64,000 bases of DNA from Cephalotus follicularis. Taxonomy: Eukaryota; Streptophyta; Magnoliopsida; Oxalidales; Cephalotaceae. Each line of letters opens with the position of its first letter. Position 1 is the stretch's first letter. Below are positions 11,254 through 23,645 of the stretch, one piece after another. Under the pieces are notes generated by a model that saw only the letters and a list, made by a program, of their open reading frames with translations, was not told the origin of the DNA and made no database searches. The stretch lies in assembly GCA_001972305.1 (NCBI GenBank), contig BDDD01005078.1, positions 1 through 64,000 on the forward strand, read 5' to 3'. The position numbers and the translations under genes are program-made.

Positions 11254-12492
11254 TATAAATGTCCTTTTCAAGGTGCCCATTCAAGAACATTGTCTTGACA
11301 TCCATTTTTCATATGTCATAATCATAATGAGCGGCAATAGCAAGCAAAATCAGGATGGACTTAAGCATTGCAACTGGCGAGAAAGTTTCGGTATAGTCAA
11401 CTCCATGTCTTTGCCTATACCTTTTTGCGACCAACCGCACTTTATAAGTCTCAAGCTTTCTATCAACGCCAATTTTCTTCTTGAAGATCCATTTGCACCC
11501 AATAAATACTATTCCTTCGGGTGCATCAACCAAGTTCCACACTTGCTTGGCATAGATGGAGTCCATCTTGTATTGCATGGCTCCTAGCCATGCCTTTGAG
11601 TCAGTGCCTTGCACTGCCTCTTGATAGCTGATAGGCTCATCATCCTCGATGATGTGTGGTTCGTCAGTGCCTTCAATGAGATAGTCATATCTCTCAAGCG
11701 CTGTCAAAATCCTGCATGATCTCCTCACTGATGGAGTGCCTAACTGAGTGCTAATCTCAGGTTGAAGTCTTACCCCAACTGTGTGTCTAGAGGTACCAGC
11801 CTCTAATTCCTCCTCGTCCTGTGGTTCTTCACCCGGTGGTAACTCCTGGAGTTCCACCTCTCTCCCATTGTCTCCTTGGAGAAGGTATTCCTTCTCTAGG
11901 AATACAACATTGCGCAAAACAATAACATTTTGTTCGCTGGGAAGGTAGAAGTAGTATCCTTTGGACTCTTTAGGATACCCCACAAACCGGCAATGGTCCG
12001 ACTGTGCCTCCAGCTTAGAAGGTTCCAGCCTTCTTATATAGCTGGACAGCACCAAACCCTCAAATGGCTAAGGTTGAGTTTCCTCCCTGTCCATACCTTG
12101 TATTGGTTGGAGGGGACCGATTTCGAAGGAATATGGTTGAGGACGCACGCTGTCGCTTCCAGGACATATCCCCATAAGGAGGTCGGAAGACCGGTAAAAG
12201 ACATCATGGACCGGACCATATTCATTAAGTTCTGATTCCTCCATTCGGATACACCATTATGTTGAGGTGTTCCGGGAGGTGTCTATTGAGAGAGAATTTT
12301 GTTATCTCTTAGATAACCTTGGAATTCAGCAGACAGGTATTCACCACCTCGGTTCGACCGATGAGTCTTAATAGACTTACCTGTTTGATTTTCTACTTCT
12401 TGTCTATAATCCTTGAACCTCCCAAAGGATTCAAACTTGTGTTTCATCAGAAACACATACCCATACCGTGATAAATCATCGGTCAATGGGAT
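11254..12492 (-). pseudogene. CO2 integrase C-terminal part and RT N-terminal part
   Basis: From right to left: the integrase core (DDLSRYGYVFLMKHKFES, then SNRGGEYLSAEF, about 12490-12290), the segment MVRSMMSF...LWGYVLEATA with CVLNHIPSKSV (12225-12034), a linker, then RT starting EAVQGTDSKAWLGAMQYKM, with CKWIFKKKIG and ETFSPVAMLKSI (11309-12055). The 248-codon RT piece is open, but stops and frameshifts separate the three pieces. The frame is cut at 11254 by the family-B insertion, inside the DIYM motif. Copia type by domain order (integrase before RT). Confidence 0.88.
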
Positions 12493-14997
12493 TGTCATAC
12501 CATAGTCTGACACGTGGCAACCGTCCGTACAATTCATCCATATCAACGTGATATACATTCCAAAAATACACTATAATTTAAAACTTTAATCCATAATCAT
12601 GCATGCGGAAACATCATTCAATATTCATGTAGATAAGCCCACCAATATACAAAACAACATCATATATTTGAAGCACTGCCACAAGCCGGCAGGTCAATAC
12701 AACAATTCTTACACATTCCAACTCTCATATAAGGTAGATAAACAAATACTAGACTTCATCTATAACTGAGGCTCCTGCTCAGAAAACCGTCCCATCTACT
12801 CACATCGAGGAGTCCTCGGTACTCGGCCCTAGTTGTTGTTCCCATTTTGTGAACGGGTCAGCCAAACACAGCCGTGTAGGTAATACTATTTGCAATGAAG
12901 TGTATAGTTTATACAGTTATATGAATGGCATGTGAAATGCATGAATGCCAATTGTGGACAACGTTATTACATCAACCGTCCCTAAGCGCTAGCATACGTA
13001 ACGATGCCCTAAACCATAGAATCACAATCCATACACCATAGGTCTACAGACAATCTATCAATCAATCTGTAATCATACAAAGGGACAAACAATCCGTAGG
13101 GTGCGGCCTGAGATAGTACCCATACCATCTATACACCCTCCGTCTCATAGCCATGTGGAGCATGGGATAACACTAGCCACATAATCCGTATTGTACCATA
13201 ATGCTAGTCCCGAAGGTACTAGCCCGTAATGAAGATCTCTGTAATCCGTGTCGTACCGTATCCATCCACAATGCGGTGATCCCCATAGGTTCACCCAAAA
13301 AGGGAGGATTATATATATCCGTGCAATGTGGCCTAACACCCATAACCTTCATGACGGAAATGAAGATTATGAATGGGTTATCCCATCAAGTCTCAATCAT
13401 AGAAAACATATAAAACCAGTAGCCTGTGGCCGTATAACCGTAGAAATGATAGGGACCTAATATAAAAGATCACGTAGGATCCATTCGTCAAAATCATTTT
13501 CTGTTTTCTTGGTCCCTATCAAAGTTATAAAAACAATGGAGATGAGGCCCAACTAGGATATTCACATCCAAACATCCCAATTAAACTATCTTAACCATTT
13601 ATTGAAAACCATTTTGAAAACCATTTGAATGTTTATAAAACTCTTTTATTGAACTTGTCTTAAAAATTCATTTTGAAGATTGATTTGAAGGTTGTTATTG
13701 TTAAAAGAGGATTCACATCGGCTGCAAGGCCTTAGGGAGGCTTCTTATAGAACCCATTTGAAGTAAAAAGCATTTGGGGTTGAGAAGGGTTGAAAACATT
13801 GTGTTTTGCAGAGAACAGGGCACTAAGCGCCGGCCCTTTCCTCTGAAGCGTCGACGTTTTGTCCATACTTCCTAAGTTATGATGTCTGACTTTGAGCTTT
13901 GAGCTCTGAGCTCTGACCTCTACCTCTGGGGTCTACCTTCAAGCTTTGATGTCTGACTTCTAGCTTTGAGCTCTGACCTCTACCTCCAAGGTCTGCCTTC
14001 AAGCTCTGATGTCTGACTTCAAACTTTGGAACTCTGATCTCTACCTCTGAGGTCTGCCTTCAAGCTCTGATGTCTAACTTCAAACTTTGGAGCTCTGACC
14101 CCTACCTCCAAGGTTTGCCTTGGCATTCGGAGCTATGCAGTCAATTGTCTAAGCTCTGCCTTCAGCTGCCTGAGCTTTGCAGTCAACAATTGCTCTAGGC
14201 ATTGACTGTTATCTCTTGATCAAAGTGCCAATGCTCTGATCGAAGGCATTCACAGTTTGCGGCCTTTGCAGAACATCAAAAATGGTTGCTAACAATTTGC
14301 AGTTCAATCAAAAATCATTTATATCATTCTAAAATCTGATCCAGAGGAAGCTGTAAGTTCCAATGGTTGATTATAATTTGAAACAACTTTAAACCCTTAG
14401 ATCCGTACCCATAACCCATGAATCAAGAGGGAGAAGAGATTAGGTCTGTAAACCCACAACTCTCAATTCTCTCAGATCCCCATTCTAATATGTTATTGAC
14501 CATAACAGACACCCTAAATTATCCATCTAGCATACATTCATCTATCCATAGCCATATAATCATTCAATTCAGTCAAAATGCATGGATTCAAAAGCTTATA
14601 TGTAGAACCTACCTCAAGCTCGTTGAGAACAGAGAACAAACGGATTGGCTGCTTGAATCCTTGTTCTGCTTCTTCCTTTAAGTTCTACACTTCGCCACGA
14701 TCCCAAAGACTCCTTCCTTGCCTGATCCCGCCCACTCTCTCTCTAACTCACACACTCTCTCACTAGAACAGGAGATGAGAAATGAATATGAAAATGAAAG
14801 GGCTAAACTATCTATATATAGACTTCTTTTGGGTGAAAATCTCAAAAACTACGCTTATGCTCTATTGAACCCCTACTGCTCATAAACAATCATAAAAGTG
14901 GAAAATATTATATATCATATACAATCCATGCTACCCGTACATACAATACCATGCAATACCATATAAATACAAACAAAATACATACATTAGTAACTCA
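12493..14997 (-). mobile_element. Family-B solo LTR inside CO2 integrase
   Basis: On the plus strand it begins TGTCATACC and ends AACTCA, with flanks GGGAT (12488-12492) and GGGCT (14998-15002), a 5-bp duplication with one mismatch. Taking it out restores the integrase reading from FIT (right) to LTDDLSRYGY (left). It shares blocks with the other family-B copies (for example GGACAACGTTATTACATCAA-like at 12957, and TAGTACC near 13115). No internal retrotransposon domains, so a solo LTR is the simplest reading. It is the most diverged B copy. About 13880-14130 is a tandem array of units like CTCTGACCTCTACCTC, listed separately. Confidence 0.8.
13870..14125. repeat. Tandem repeat, GAGCTCTGACCTCTACCTC type
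   Basis: Three to four imperfect units of about 70 bases, each made of TCTGACTTC, AGCTTTGAGCTCTGA and CCTCTACCTC-like blocks followed by GGTCTGCCTTCAAGCTCTGATG. The array lies within the family-B copy. No open reading frame of note. Confidence 0.7.
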
Positions 14998-16071
14998 GGG
15001 CTTATAGTGATGAAGTATAGAAATCCTCCACAGGCACTGATTGACATGGGTCCACACACGTCAGTGTGGACAATTCCTAATATGTCCACTGCCCTTTCTC
15101 CTTGAGCAGAGAAGGGAGATTTGGTCATCTTACCTTATAAACATGATTCACAAGTTGGAAAGGACTCCATATCCTAGATGTCCAAAAGTCCATCCCTAAC
15201 CAACTATGATAGTCTAGTCTCGCTAGGATGACCTTATCTACAATGCCAAATGTATGATTGATTCACATCATTCTTCTCTCGTTGTCTTTTAAAAGTACCT
15301 TGCTCTATAGCTAATGCCATGTTTTGATTAGTATCTAAGACATAGATTCCATTTTCTAGATGTCCAGTACCAACTGTGACCTTACTAGATTACAATAGCA
15401 TAAATCCATATGCATTAAATGAGAGCTCCCAACCCATAGAATATACATAAGATACGCTAATAATGTTTTGAACAATGTTCTTAGTAAAATAATAAGGGTC
15501 TAGTCTCATTACAAAACCGCTAGGTAGGTACAAATCAAAAGCTCCTACAAATTTGGCTAAGATCCTTGATCCATTGACCAATCGCAGGTCCATTGCATCT
15601 CCAGCTCCTAGCACCCTGGCTTCTCTAAGACCCTGCAAAGAGTTACAAATGTTAATGCCACAACCGGAGTCTAAAACCCAAGTTGAGCTAACATTGTAAG
15701 CTAGGTGGAGTTCAATTATGAAGGTACCTGATCCAGAGGCACCTTCAGCAATGGAGGCAAGGAAATCCTTACAATCTCTTTTTCAATGTCCTGGCTTCTT
15801 ACAATATAAGCAGACATCCTCCTTTTTAAGCTTTTTGATCCTATTCTTAGTTGCACCCCCTTGACCAAGCGACCTCTTAATTGGGGCCTTGCCCTTGGAA
15901 CAAGATCCCTTGGATTCGTCCCTCCTTGAGGGTGTCCCAAAAGAGGGAAAAGGCATCTAAGATGATATCGACCTACCTAGGTCTAAATCTACCTCAACAG
16001 TCCTTGACTAGGTGCCATATAACTCTTTGAGTTCCATAAGCATGGCACGTAAGGTTTGTGGATGCTCATAT
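14998..16071 (-). pseudogene. CO2 Gag C-terminus, protease and integrase N-terminal region
   Basis: Right to left: a CCHC zinc knuckle at about 15825-15775 (CLYCKKPGH, a TGA stop, then KRDC), a protease-like region (15638-15390), and the start of integrase with GERAVDILGIVHTDVCGPMS (about 15100-15030). This is the standard copia order. Stops and shifts break the frame. It is cut at 14998 by the family-B insertion and at 16071 by the family-D insertion. Confidence 0.8.
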
Positions 16072-18732
16072 TGTAATACCCTGTTTGTCCGTGTGTGTAT
16101 TTTTTTTTCGGATTTTTAATCTGTTTTGTTAAGTAGTCTGTCTATTTTATTTTGGTCTATGTGTTTTGGGCTGACTGATACTAGCCTTGGCTTATTGGTT
16201 ATGTTAGTATGTGTATATGCATAAGTAAGAATTATTTTATTTTATTTTAGCTTTTATTAAATCAATTTTTATTTTTAAACATTTTAATAATTAGATCTTT
16301 TAATTATTTTCTCTCTCTTTCTCTCTCTCATATCTCACCCGATTTCCTCTCTTTCCTATCTCCCGTAATCTCTCCCTCTTCCCTCTAACTTCCCCAAAAA
16401 TCATCCTCTTTTCCTCATCCTACCCGATTTTGTTCCCTCTTTCCCTTACCCCTCCCGAAATTGTCTCTCCTTTCTGTTTAAGTAAGCCACCAACATTGCT
16501 ATGTCTCTATCTTCGTCTCTTTCTTCCCTGGAAAACGTCGTGTCTTGCAAGCCTTTGGATTCGTTGAGTTTGGGTTGCAGTGTTGTCTCTACAACCAGAT
16601 TTGTTCTTCATGGTTCGGTTTAGGGATTGTTTTGTTTTGATATGCATAACATTGGCAGGCTTTGAATCCATGTGTTTTTCCTTCTCTTTTCCTGTTGAAC
16701 ATCCATGTAAGCTTTGGAAATCGTTGTGTTCCTTATACAGTTTTTGTATCGCCATTACAACTTGGTGATCTTGTTTTGCTGTAATGGTTTGTCCTGTTTC
16801 GTTATAAATCCAATTGTGTGTTTACACAGGCTGTTAGAATTCGTTTTTGATTCCTGCCACATTATGCTCTGTTATTGTTTCTGAGTCTGTTAACCAGCCT
16901 TTAGGTGTCTTGCATAAGTTGTAATCTAGTTTTAATAATTGGTAATTGGTATTTCGATAGAAATCTGGCTATATATATATGTATGCAATTGATTAGAATT
17001 TACCACTCTCTTTAAGTATAGCCACTGTATGTAAATATCTCTTATGTTCAGTGTTCTGTTACTGTTTTAAATACCATATAGAGTCTTAGTTAAATGGTTA
17101 TGGTCCTCTGGTAATGTGATATCCAAGTTTTGACAGAAAAATTGCACAGGACTGTTAGATATCTGTGTTTTGATGCCCAGTACAGTCGGTTGTTTCCCTG
17201 AACAGTCGGCTATTATGCATTGAGTTGTCGGCTCCCTTATTGATCAGTCGGCTGCTATGCCTTGCACAGTCGACTGGACCGCTGTCATAGTCGGCTGGCT
17301 GCAGTTCTGTTTGTGTAGTCGGCTGGCCATGTGGTGTAGTCGACTGTCATGCCTCGAACAGTCGACTGGATTTTTGTACAGTCGGTTGGTGAGTCCAGAA
17401 AATTTCTGCTTTCAAATTTCTTTATTTGTTTATTCTTTTGACAAATCGAGGTTTGTTTTAAAAACCGTTATATTTCTGAGTTTATGTCCGCAGTTAATTT
17501 TCGAGTCCTTATATGAACGATTTTGTATCTTATAGATAATTGTGCTACCGAGTGGCAGTTTAGAAATTTATCGATCAAGTCGTAAGTTATTATGTGATCG
17601 CATAACGTACTAAAGTTCGTTCCTTGATATATTCCTTCAGTTTTATGAACTCTGTTATGCTTCGGATTTTGATATGTTTTGAAAACAAAGTCAGTTTTGA
17701 TATTTTTATGAGATTAAATATTTCTGACTTTATAATTTTAGCTATGATTTGTTTACGAAATTTTATGTGATCATCTCTTTTATTGTGAAATTAAATGAGT
17801 TGATTTCCGATTATGAAAAAATGTGCAATATGAAATTGTATCGTTTGATAACGATTTTTGGATATGTTCAGAAAACCTTTTTTATGTGTTTTAAATTGAT
17901 TATGATAAAATCAATGTTTTCGAAATGGTGAAGTACTGAGTTTTTGTACCCACCTATGGGGTGTACCATAGGCATGTCCTTTGGCACGGAGGCATGACAC
18001 TTTCCATGGTGGTGTGATTAGTTCATGGCGTCTCTCTATGTTATGATGTCCTATGTGGAGGATTATGGATCCGTTATTTATGATAGAAGCATATGGGTCG
18101 ATCCTAGAAATATGTGATATGTTATGTTATGAGAATCGATTGTGTAGTGTCGTACACGTCATTTCTACCTGGCATGTGAACATCGCGAATCCCTTGCTTA
18201 TATGTGTTCTGATATGTGATATGTTATGATTCTCAGTATGGAACTTTATGTTTTGAAAGGTATGCTTTATGTTTTGAAAATTATGGGTTTGGTTCATACG
18301 AAAATTCTAGGTGATTTACAAAGAATGTTTAAACTGATTATTGCTTAAGATTTCTGTTTTGAGTTAATTTTTGAAATCTTACTGCCTTTTAAATTATTTT
18401 TTACTGTTTTTACATTCTATTTCCGTACTGAGATTTGCTCAGCTGCGTTTTTGTTTTCATGCGGCAGGTTATCAGGAGCATCGGGCAATGTGTGATGAGA
18501 GGTGTCCACCTTATGTCTGAGGATCATCTAGGAGTTTGATCCTATTATGTTTCTGTTGTCATATGGTCATATTAGGGCCACTCTTTTGAATAATTTGATG
18601 CTTTTCGGATTATGGTTTCGGATTATGACATTTTGGTTTATGTTAAAGTTCTCAGACTATGTTTAGATTCAGATATGTTATGTTTCAGACCACGACGTAT
18701 TTTGAATAAAGTTATGCATATGTTTTGTTACA
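16072..18732 (+). mobile_element. Family-D solo LTR inside CO2 gag
   Basis: Begins TGTAATACCC and ends TTTTGTTACA. Flanks are CATAT (16067-16071) and CATAC (18733-18737), a 5-bp duplication with one mismatch. It separates CO2 gag pieces. A pyrimidine-rich tract at 16310-16450 suggests the transcribed leader and supports the plus orientation. A cluster of about ten CAGTCGGCTG/CAGTCGACTG motifs lies at 17166-17390. The last part (about 18420-18720) matches, in reverse, the shorter copy at 28017-28933. No coding domains. Confidence 0.82.
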
Positions 18733-18991
18733 CATACTTCCTTTTCAATTGTGGCGCCATGGCAGCAATTTCTAGCCAACGGACTCGGTCATCGTGAAAC
18801 CACCACTTGGCCACCTTGGCCTTGTGTTCGTTTGACGGGTTTGGACCTAAAATAGGGGGTTTCTCAATTATGACATGAGTAATATTTAAGCTCGGTAAAA
18901 CACAGATAAAATTGAGCTGCCATTCTAAGAAATTTGGACCTTCAAGCTTATTAGTTATTAAGATGTGGGCTATGGCGTTGCTGACTGCCAT
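18733..18991 (-). pseudogene. gag: CO2 Gag N-terminal fragment
   Basis: Starts at ATG 18991 (MAVSNAIAHILITNKLEGPN) and reads as the N-terminal Gag region of plant copia elements: the LEGPNF motif, then IIEKPPILGPNPS and an AKVAKWW segment. It runs open to 18733, where family D cuts it. In an intact element this begins the particle protein. Only about 86 codons remain here. Confidence 0.82.
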
Positions 18992-21900
18992 TGAGTATAA
19001 CAGAAGATATATATATATATCTAGCAACCTATAAGGAAACAAGAGAGGGAAAAATATTAGCAGATTATTCCAATTTTTTATGTTACAACCAGCATATATG
19101 GTTCCTCCCACTATTCTAATCGTATCCCACACCCCCATGTAGAATTCTGGAAGCACCAGCCTCCTAGTAGGGATCGGAATCTATCACAAATATCATGGCC
19201 CTCAGCTTTGTCATGACCGATCACAATACCCAAGATAGGTAGTTATTTGTATCAATTTACATTCAGGCTCCTGCCTATCATGTAAGACCCGATCATAGTT
19301 CGACCTCTTGGCTCAGTATGGTCTCAGCTTTGGCCTAACGAGTCATTAGAGCCAGTATAAGTCCAGATCCACAATCCTCACAGAAATATACATGTTCTGA
19401 AACAGCCACACGTGTACGTGTCCAAGTGCCAAAACATTTCCATCCAGCACCTTGTACAGAAGCCAAATAGGATTGGTCATACTATAGTACCTCAGCTTTG
19501 GCATGACAGTCTATAGTATGTCCACTCCATTCCGCGAGAACCATGGAAGGCCCATGACGGTTCACAACCTAGCTACTACATCGTGATAGACTTATTATTT
19601 TCCTTTGAATGGATTTATGTCTCACCAATTTTAATTTTAATCAAGCCGTTTAAAATTACCAAATTTTATCTTCCAATCTGATTGAAAGCGGCTGACCATG
19701 CTTGACGTAAAAGAAAAAAACATCTATCTTATGCTTCCTAAAAATGGCCTGACTTGAGACTTTAAACTACAAGTGATCACACGAGCCTAGTGTGACTACT
19801 GGGTCTCCTAAGTGAACTAATTAAACTACTTTATTACAAATGCAACAATGCATACATGGCCTTCACTTGGTCTTGCAATCTTCATGTCCTCCACTTCAAG
19901 CTCCTTTGCACTCCTTATTGCATTACATTACATATAATAAAGAAAAGAATACAACAGGGGAAGAAGATAATTCTATCCAAAGAATTAAATAAGGAAAAGG
20001 AGAATTAATGGCGCACATTGGCAACCTTATTACAGACCAAATAAATTCCATGAAATAAAGTAATTAAATTAATTCATCCACAAAAGAAACCAAAAACTAG
20101 GTCTTGTCTCAAGTTTACCATCATGCACAAGAAAATCAATTAAATATATTTTATATATTAAATTGAATAAACATATTAAAATTCAAATATCCAATGGCTT
20201 CTCAATTTAATTTGTATCCAAAACAAACATTAGCTCCCACTAAATTACTTAAAATTTAATGTCCCTTTTATAGTTCATAACTATTTAATTTTATGGCCTT
20301 GCCACAAAATTAAAATGTAATTTAATTATTAGTTACCAAACTATTAGTATAATTCTCTTAGAATTAATTACATTTAACGTAAGTGAACTTTGTGCACATA
20401 TGTATAAACTTTTTGTCCAAAAATTACAGTATGAGCCTATCCAATCCATACAGTATTCCTACCAGTAACTGCGCATAAACTGCATTGAAAATCTCGCCGG
20501 AAGCTTGTAGGAAACTTGTAGAAATTGTGCTGGAAACTGCCAGAATCTTAGCAGAAACTGCCAGAATCTACGCAGAAAATTTCTGTACTCAAAATGCCAC
20601 TAACCAGACCAATTTTCTTCATTATTAACTGCCAGAAAATCTGTACTCAATATGTAGAGAAAATTCTTCACATTACTAGTTTTTACTACAGAAATTTCTG
20701 ACATCTAAAACCTTGTTTATTGTAATAACCGCAAATTCAATTCGTGTACATTGTAATATTGATTAATAAAATGTGCACTCATTTGAATTTAATGTCCAAT
20801 TATTATAAATTTGTGATTGGTGATTGCTTGGGATGAATGGATGTACAATTGGTGAAGTATCAAACTTAAGAAACCCTAAAACAGCCATCGACAACCGACT
20901 GTCACAGGGGAGTAGTCGACTGTCTGAGGTGAGAGTGGGCAGTCGACTGCTTGTTGAAGACAGTCGACTGGAATGGTGCAGAATAGGCGCCTGGCAGGCG
21001 CAGAAACAGTGATGCCAAATGTTCTAAAGGTAGCATGCATGGGAAATACGTGTCACCAGCTGCCATAACATACAAGGGGAGTGCCTTGCATGTCCTCTAT
21101 TCCTTCTGCAAATTGCAGACCTGCAACCTGCCAAATAGAAGAGGAAAAGATAGAAACAAGAGAGGAAAGATGTGCATGTGATGAGAGAAGGATGAGTTGA
21201 GGGACTCTGGCGAATTCAAAGGCCTCTGAGACCATATATCAACTGTTTACTAGAGAAGTGAGTGTTAGAAAACACTGAAGTGATGAGGGTTGCTGAAATT
21301 GGTGAAAGCTTGCATTGAGGATTTTGGAGAGCTCAAAGAAGGACTTGGAAGTTTGGACTTCTCCTGGTAAGTTCCAATTAGAGCTCCCTACTTAAGTAGT
21401 ACTGTTGATGATATAACTCGGAAGATGTTTAATACCTTCTGTTAACATGGATAAAGATTAGCATCTTCTAGAATTAAAATGGAAAGTAGCATATGGTTCA
21501 AGAAAATGGACATGAAGCTTAGAGGATTTAACAACTCTAATTCGAGTTATAGATGTTGTTAGTTGTTAAGATAAATGTACATTGATTCTCTTATGTATAT
21601 ATAAACCTTCTGTCCACATCAATGAATCTGGAATCAAAAGATATTGACATAGAGTTCAAAGAGAAGTTATAAATGGGTGTTTATGAAGCTTAATGAACTA
21701 AGGATTAACTACCATTGGGATTGTAGTTGTCATGAGAAGTTACTGAAACCTACTGATATTGATGCATGTGTCTGTAAACATGCATGCACTGTATAGATTA
21801 TAATCTACTGGAATTGGAAGGATTGTAGGTGAAAAGTCTTGGAAACTCAAAGAGAAAGATCATTCCAATTAATCTTGGGATAAGCTATTGAGGTAGGGGT

Positions 21901-23645
21901 AATGACATGTTTATGGAAGATATTTTATGCATATCATGTATGTTATTTTCTGTATGACTGCTTGTGTGGATTTGGTTAGAAATTGAACATTGAAATGCAT
22001 ACAAACTACTACTGCCTGCATTTTCTGGGCAGAAGCAGTCGACTGTTCTTCATGGCAGTCGACTGCTCAACCCTATCCAGTCGACTGTTAAGACAAAGCA
22101 GTCGACTACCCAACCAAAACAACCGACTGATCTTGAGAGCAGTCGACTGTCCTGGGTAAAATTACTGATATAGGTCCTGTTTGGACCCAATTGAATTGCT
22201 ACTGTCCTTGTTATTGTTTCTGTATATGCTACTGTTAATTAGTATATACTAGTAACTGTTACAAACCCTATTGATTCCATATTTACACGGATTGAACAAA
22301 CTATGCGCTATTTGCACAATTTATGATATTAAATATCATTTTCAAATGAAAACTTATTGTTTAGAAGAACTACTGATTTTCCTCCTATGTGAGGTACCTA
22401 CTGTTTTGTTTCTCAAACTGGAAACCGCTATTGTATTGATATCATTTTCCTCCTATGAGATGTACGATAAATGAATTGTTATATGTTTCTAAAGAAAACA
22501 ACTTTTATATTGCATATTATTGATATATGTAATATTACTATCGAACTGAAATGATTGAACTGATTGTCTTTGTTATTGCCGATTAGTCGAGTGATGGCAG
22601 ATGTCACTGGCTAACGGAGGTGGTCCTATGTGCCAGGAGTTGGCTAGAGTACACACCCAAAACTGTCTGCATTGCAGATCTTATTGTTAAACTGTCTGCT
22701 AACGCCGATAGTAAATGTTACCTGATCTATCATCTTCGGAGTGTAGGGTGATAGATAGGTGGTGCGCAGTTGGTGCTAGGAGTTAGCGACATGTGACACC
22801 CAAACCACTGTATGAATTGATTGTACCCTTGAGCGGTATGCTTGTATTGTATTGTCTATGGCCACTTGGCATGATTGCTTATATATTGGCATACTTAAAT
22901 GATATTCCAACATAAACTGTCATACATGTTGCATTCATATATTCCTTAGCATGCATTATCTTCCTACTTAGCCAAGTGAGGACAACGGCTAACCCCCTAC
23001 AATTTCAGATTAAGTGAAGGCATTCGGGGAGTTACTGCTGAAGCTTGGAGAGCTTCTATTTGTCAACTTAAGGTTGTTATTTATGATGTTGTATTGTAAT
23101 TTTGTAATGAACGGTTCATACCCCGTATTGTAGTATTTTCCTTATGTTAAGGATAATTATTGGATTATGCCTGCACGTAGTATGGGATGCGTGCAGATGA
23201 CTTGTATTTATATTCCGACTTACCGAATCCTTCGCAAATTTATTTATGAATTTTTATTTGGAATGCTGGAATATTATTATGCTTATTTCTGATATCACCA
23301 TATATGTTTGTCCAATGTAAGATGGGAAAAATGGGGTGTGACATTTATTGACTTTCTGACGCCTAGTTTGTGATCCTAAATTGTACCTAGGACAATTTTC
23401 ATGCCCATTGCATCCTAAACAACCCATGTACATGTCCTCGGATCAACAAACAATCCGCTAATTACACAAGTTCACGTAATTAGTTAAACTAATTGGATTT
23501 TAATACTATCTTATTGTCCCAAATTTTAAAATCCATGTAGGGGATGGAGTCCAAAGTTTCGGCCAACCCTTAAATTTATTGTTCAAGCCATCAAACATTA
23601 ATATCATGGTTCAATTGGTGCCAATTAGTAGGCTTTGCTACCGCT
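18992..23645 (-). other. CO2 leader with degenerate primer-binding site
   Basis: Excluding the family-A insertion (20721-23343), about 2 kb of AT-rich non-coding sequence homologous in part to the CO1 leader (blocks at 19120-19190 and 20230-20250). The primer-binding site is the complement of about 23629-23644: reading leftward from the LTR end, AAGCGGTAGCAAAGCC stands where CO1 has AAGTGGTATCAGAGCG. The stretch 20440-20720 contains repeated GCCAGAATCT/GCAGAAACTGC-like units. Confidence 0.65.
20721..23343 (+). mobile_element. Family-A solo LTR
   Basis: Begins TGTAATAACC and ends GGGGTGTGACA, with a perfect TTTAT duplication on both sides (20716-20720 and 23344-23348). A second copy in reverse (61447-63971) has its own perfect duplication, fixing the ends. 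Consensus splice-like sites are conserved in both copies: CTG|GTAAGT at 21367 and AATTTCAG ending 23008. CAGTCGACTG motifs cluster at 20885-20980 and 22029-22150. A paired repeat with GGTGGT...AGGAGTT...ACACCCAAA lies at about 22615-22810. No coding domains. Confidence 0.9.
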
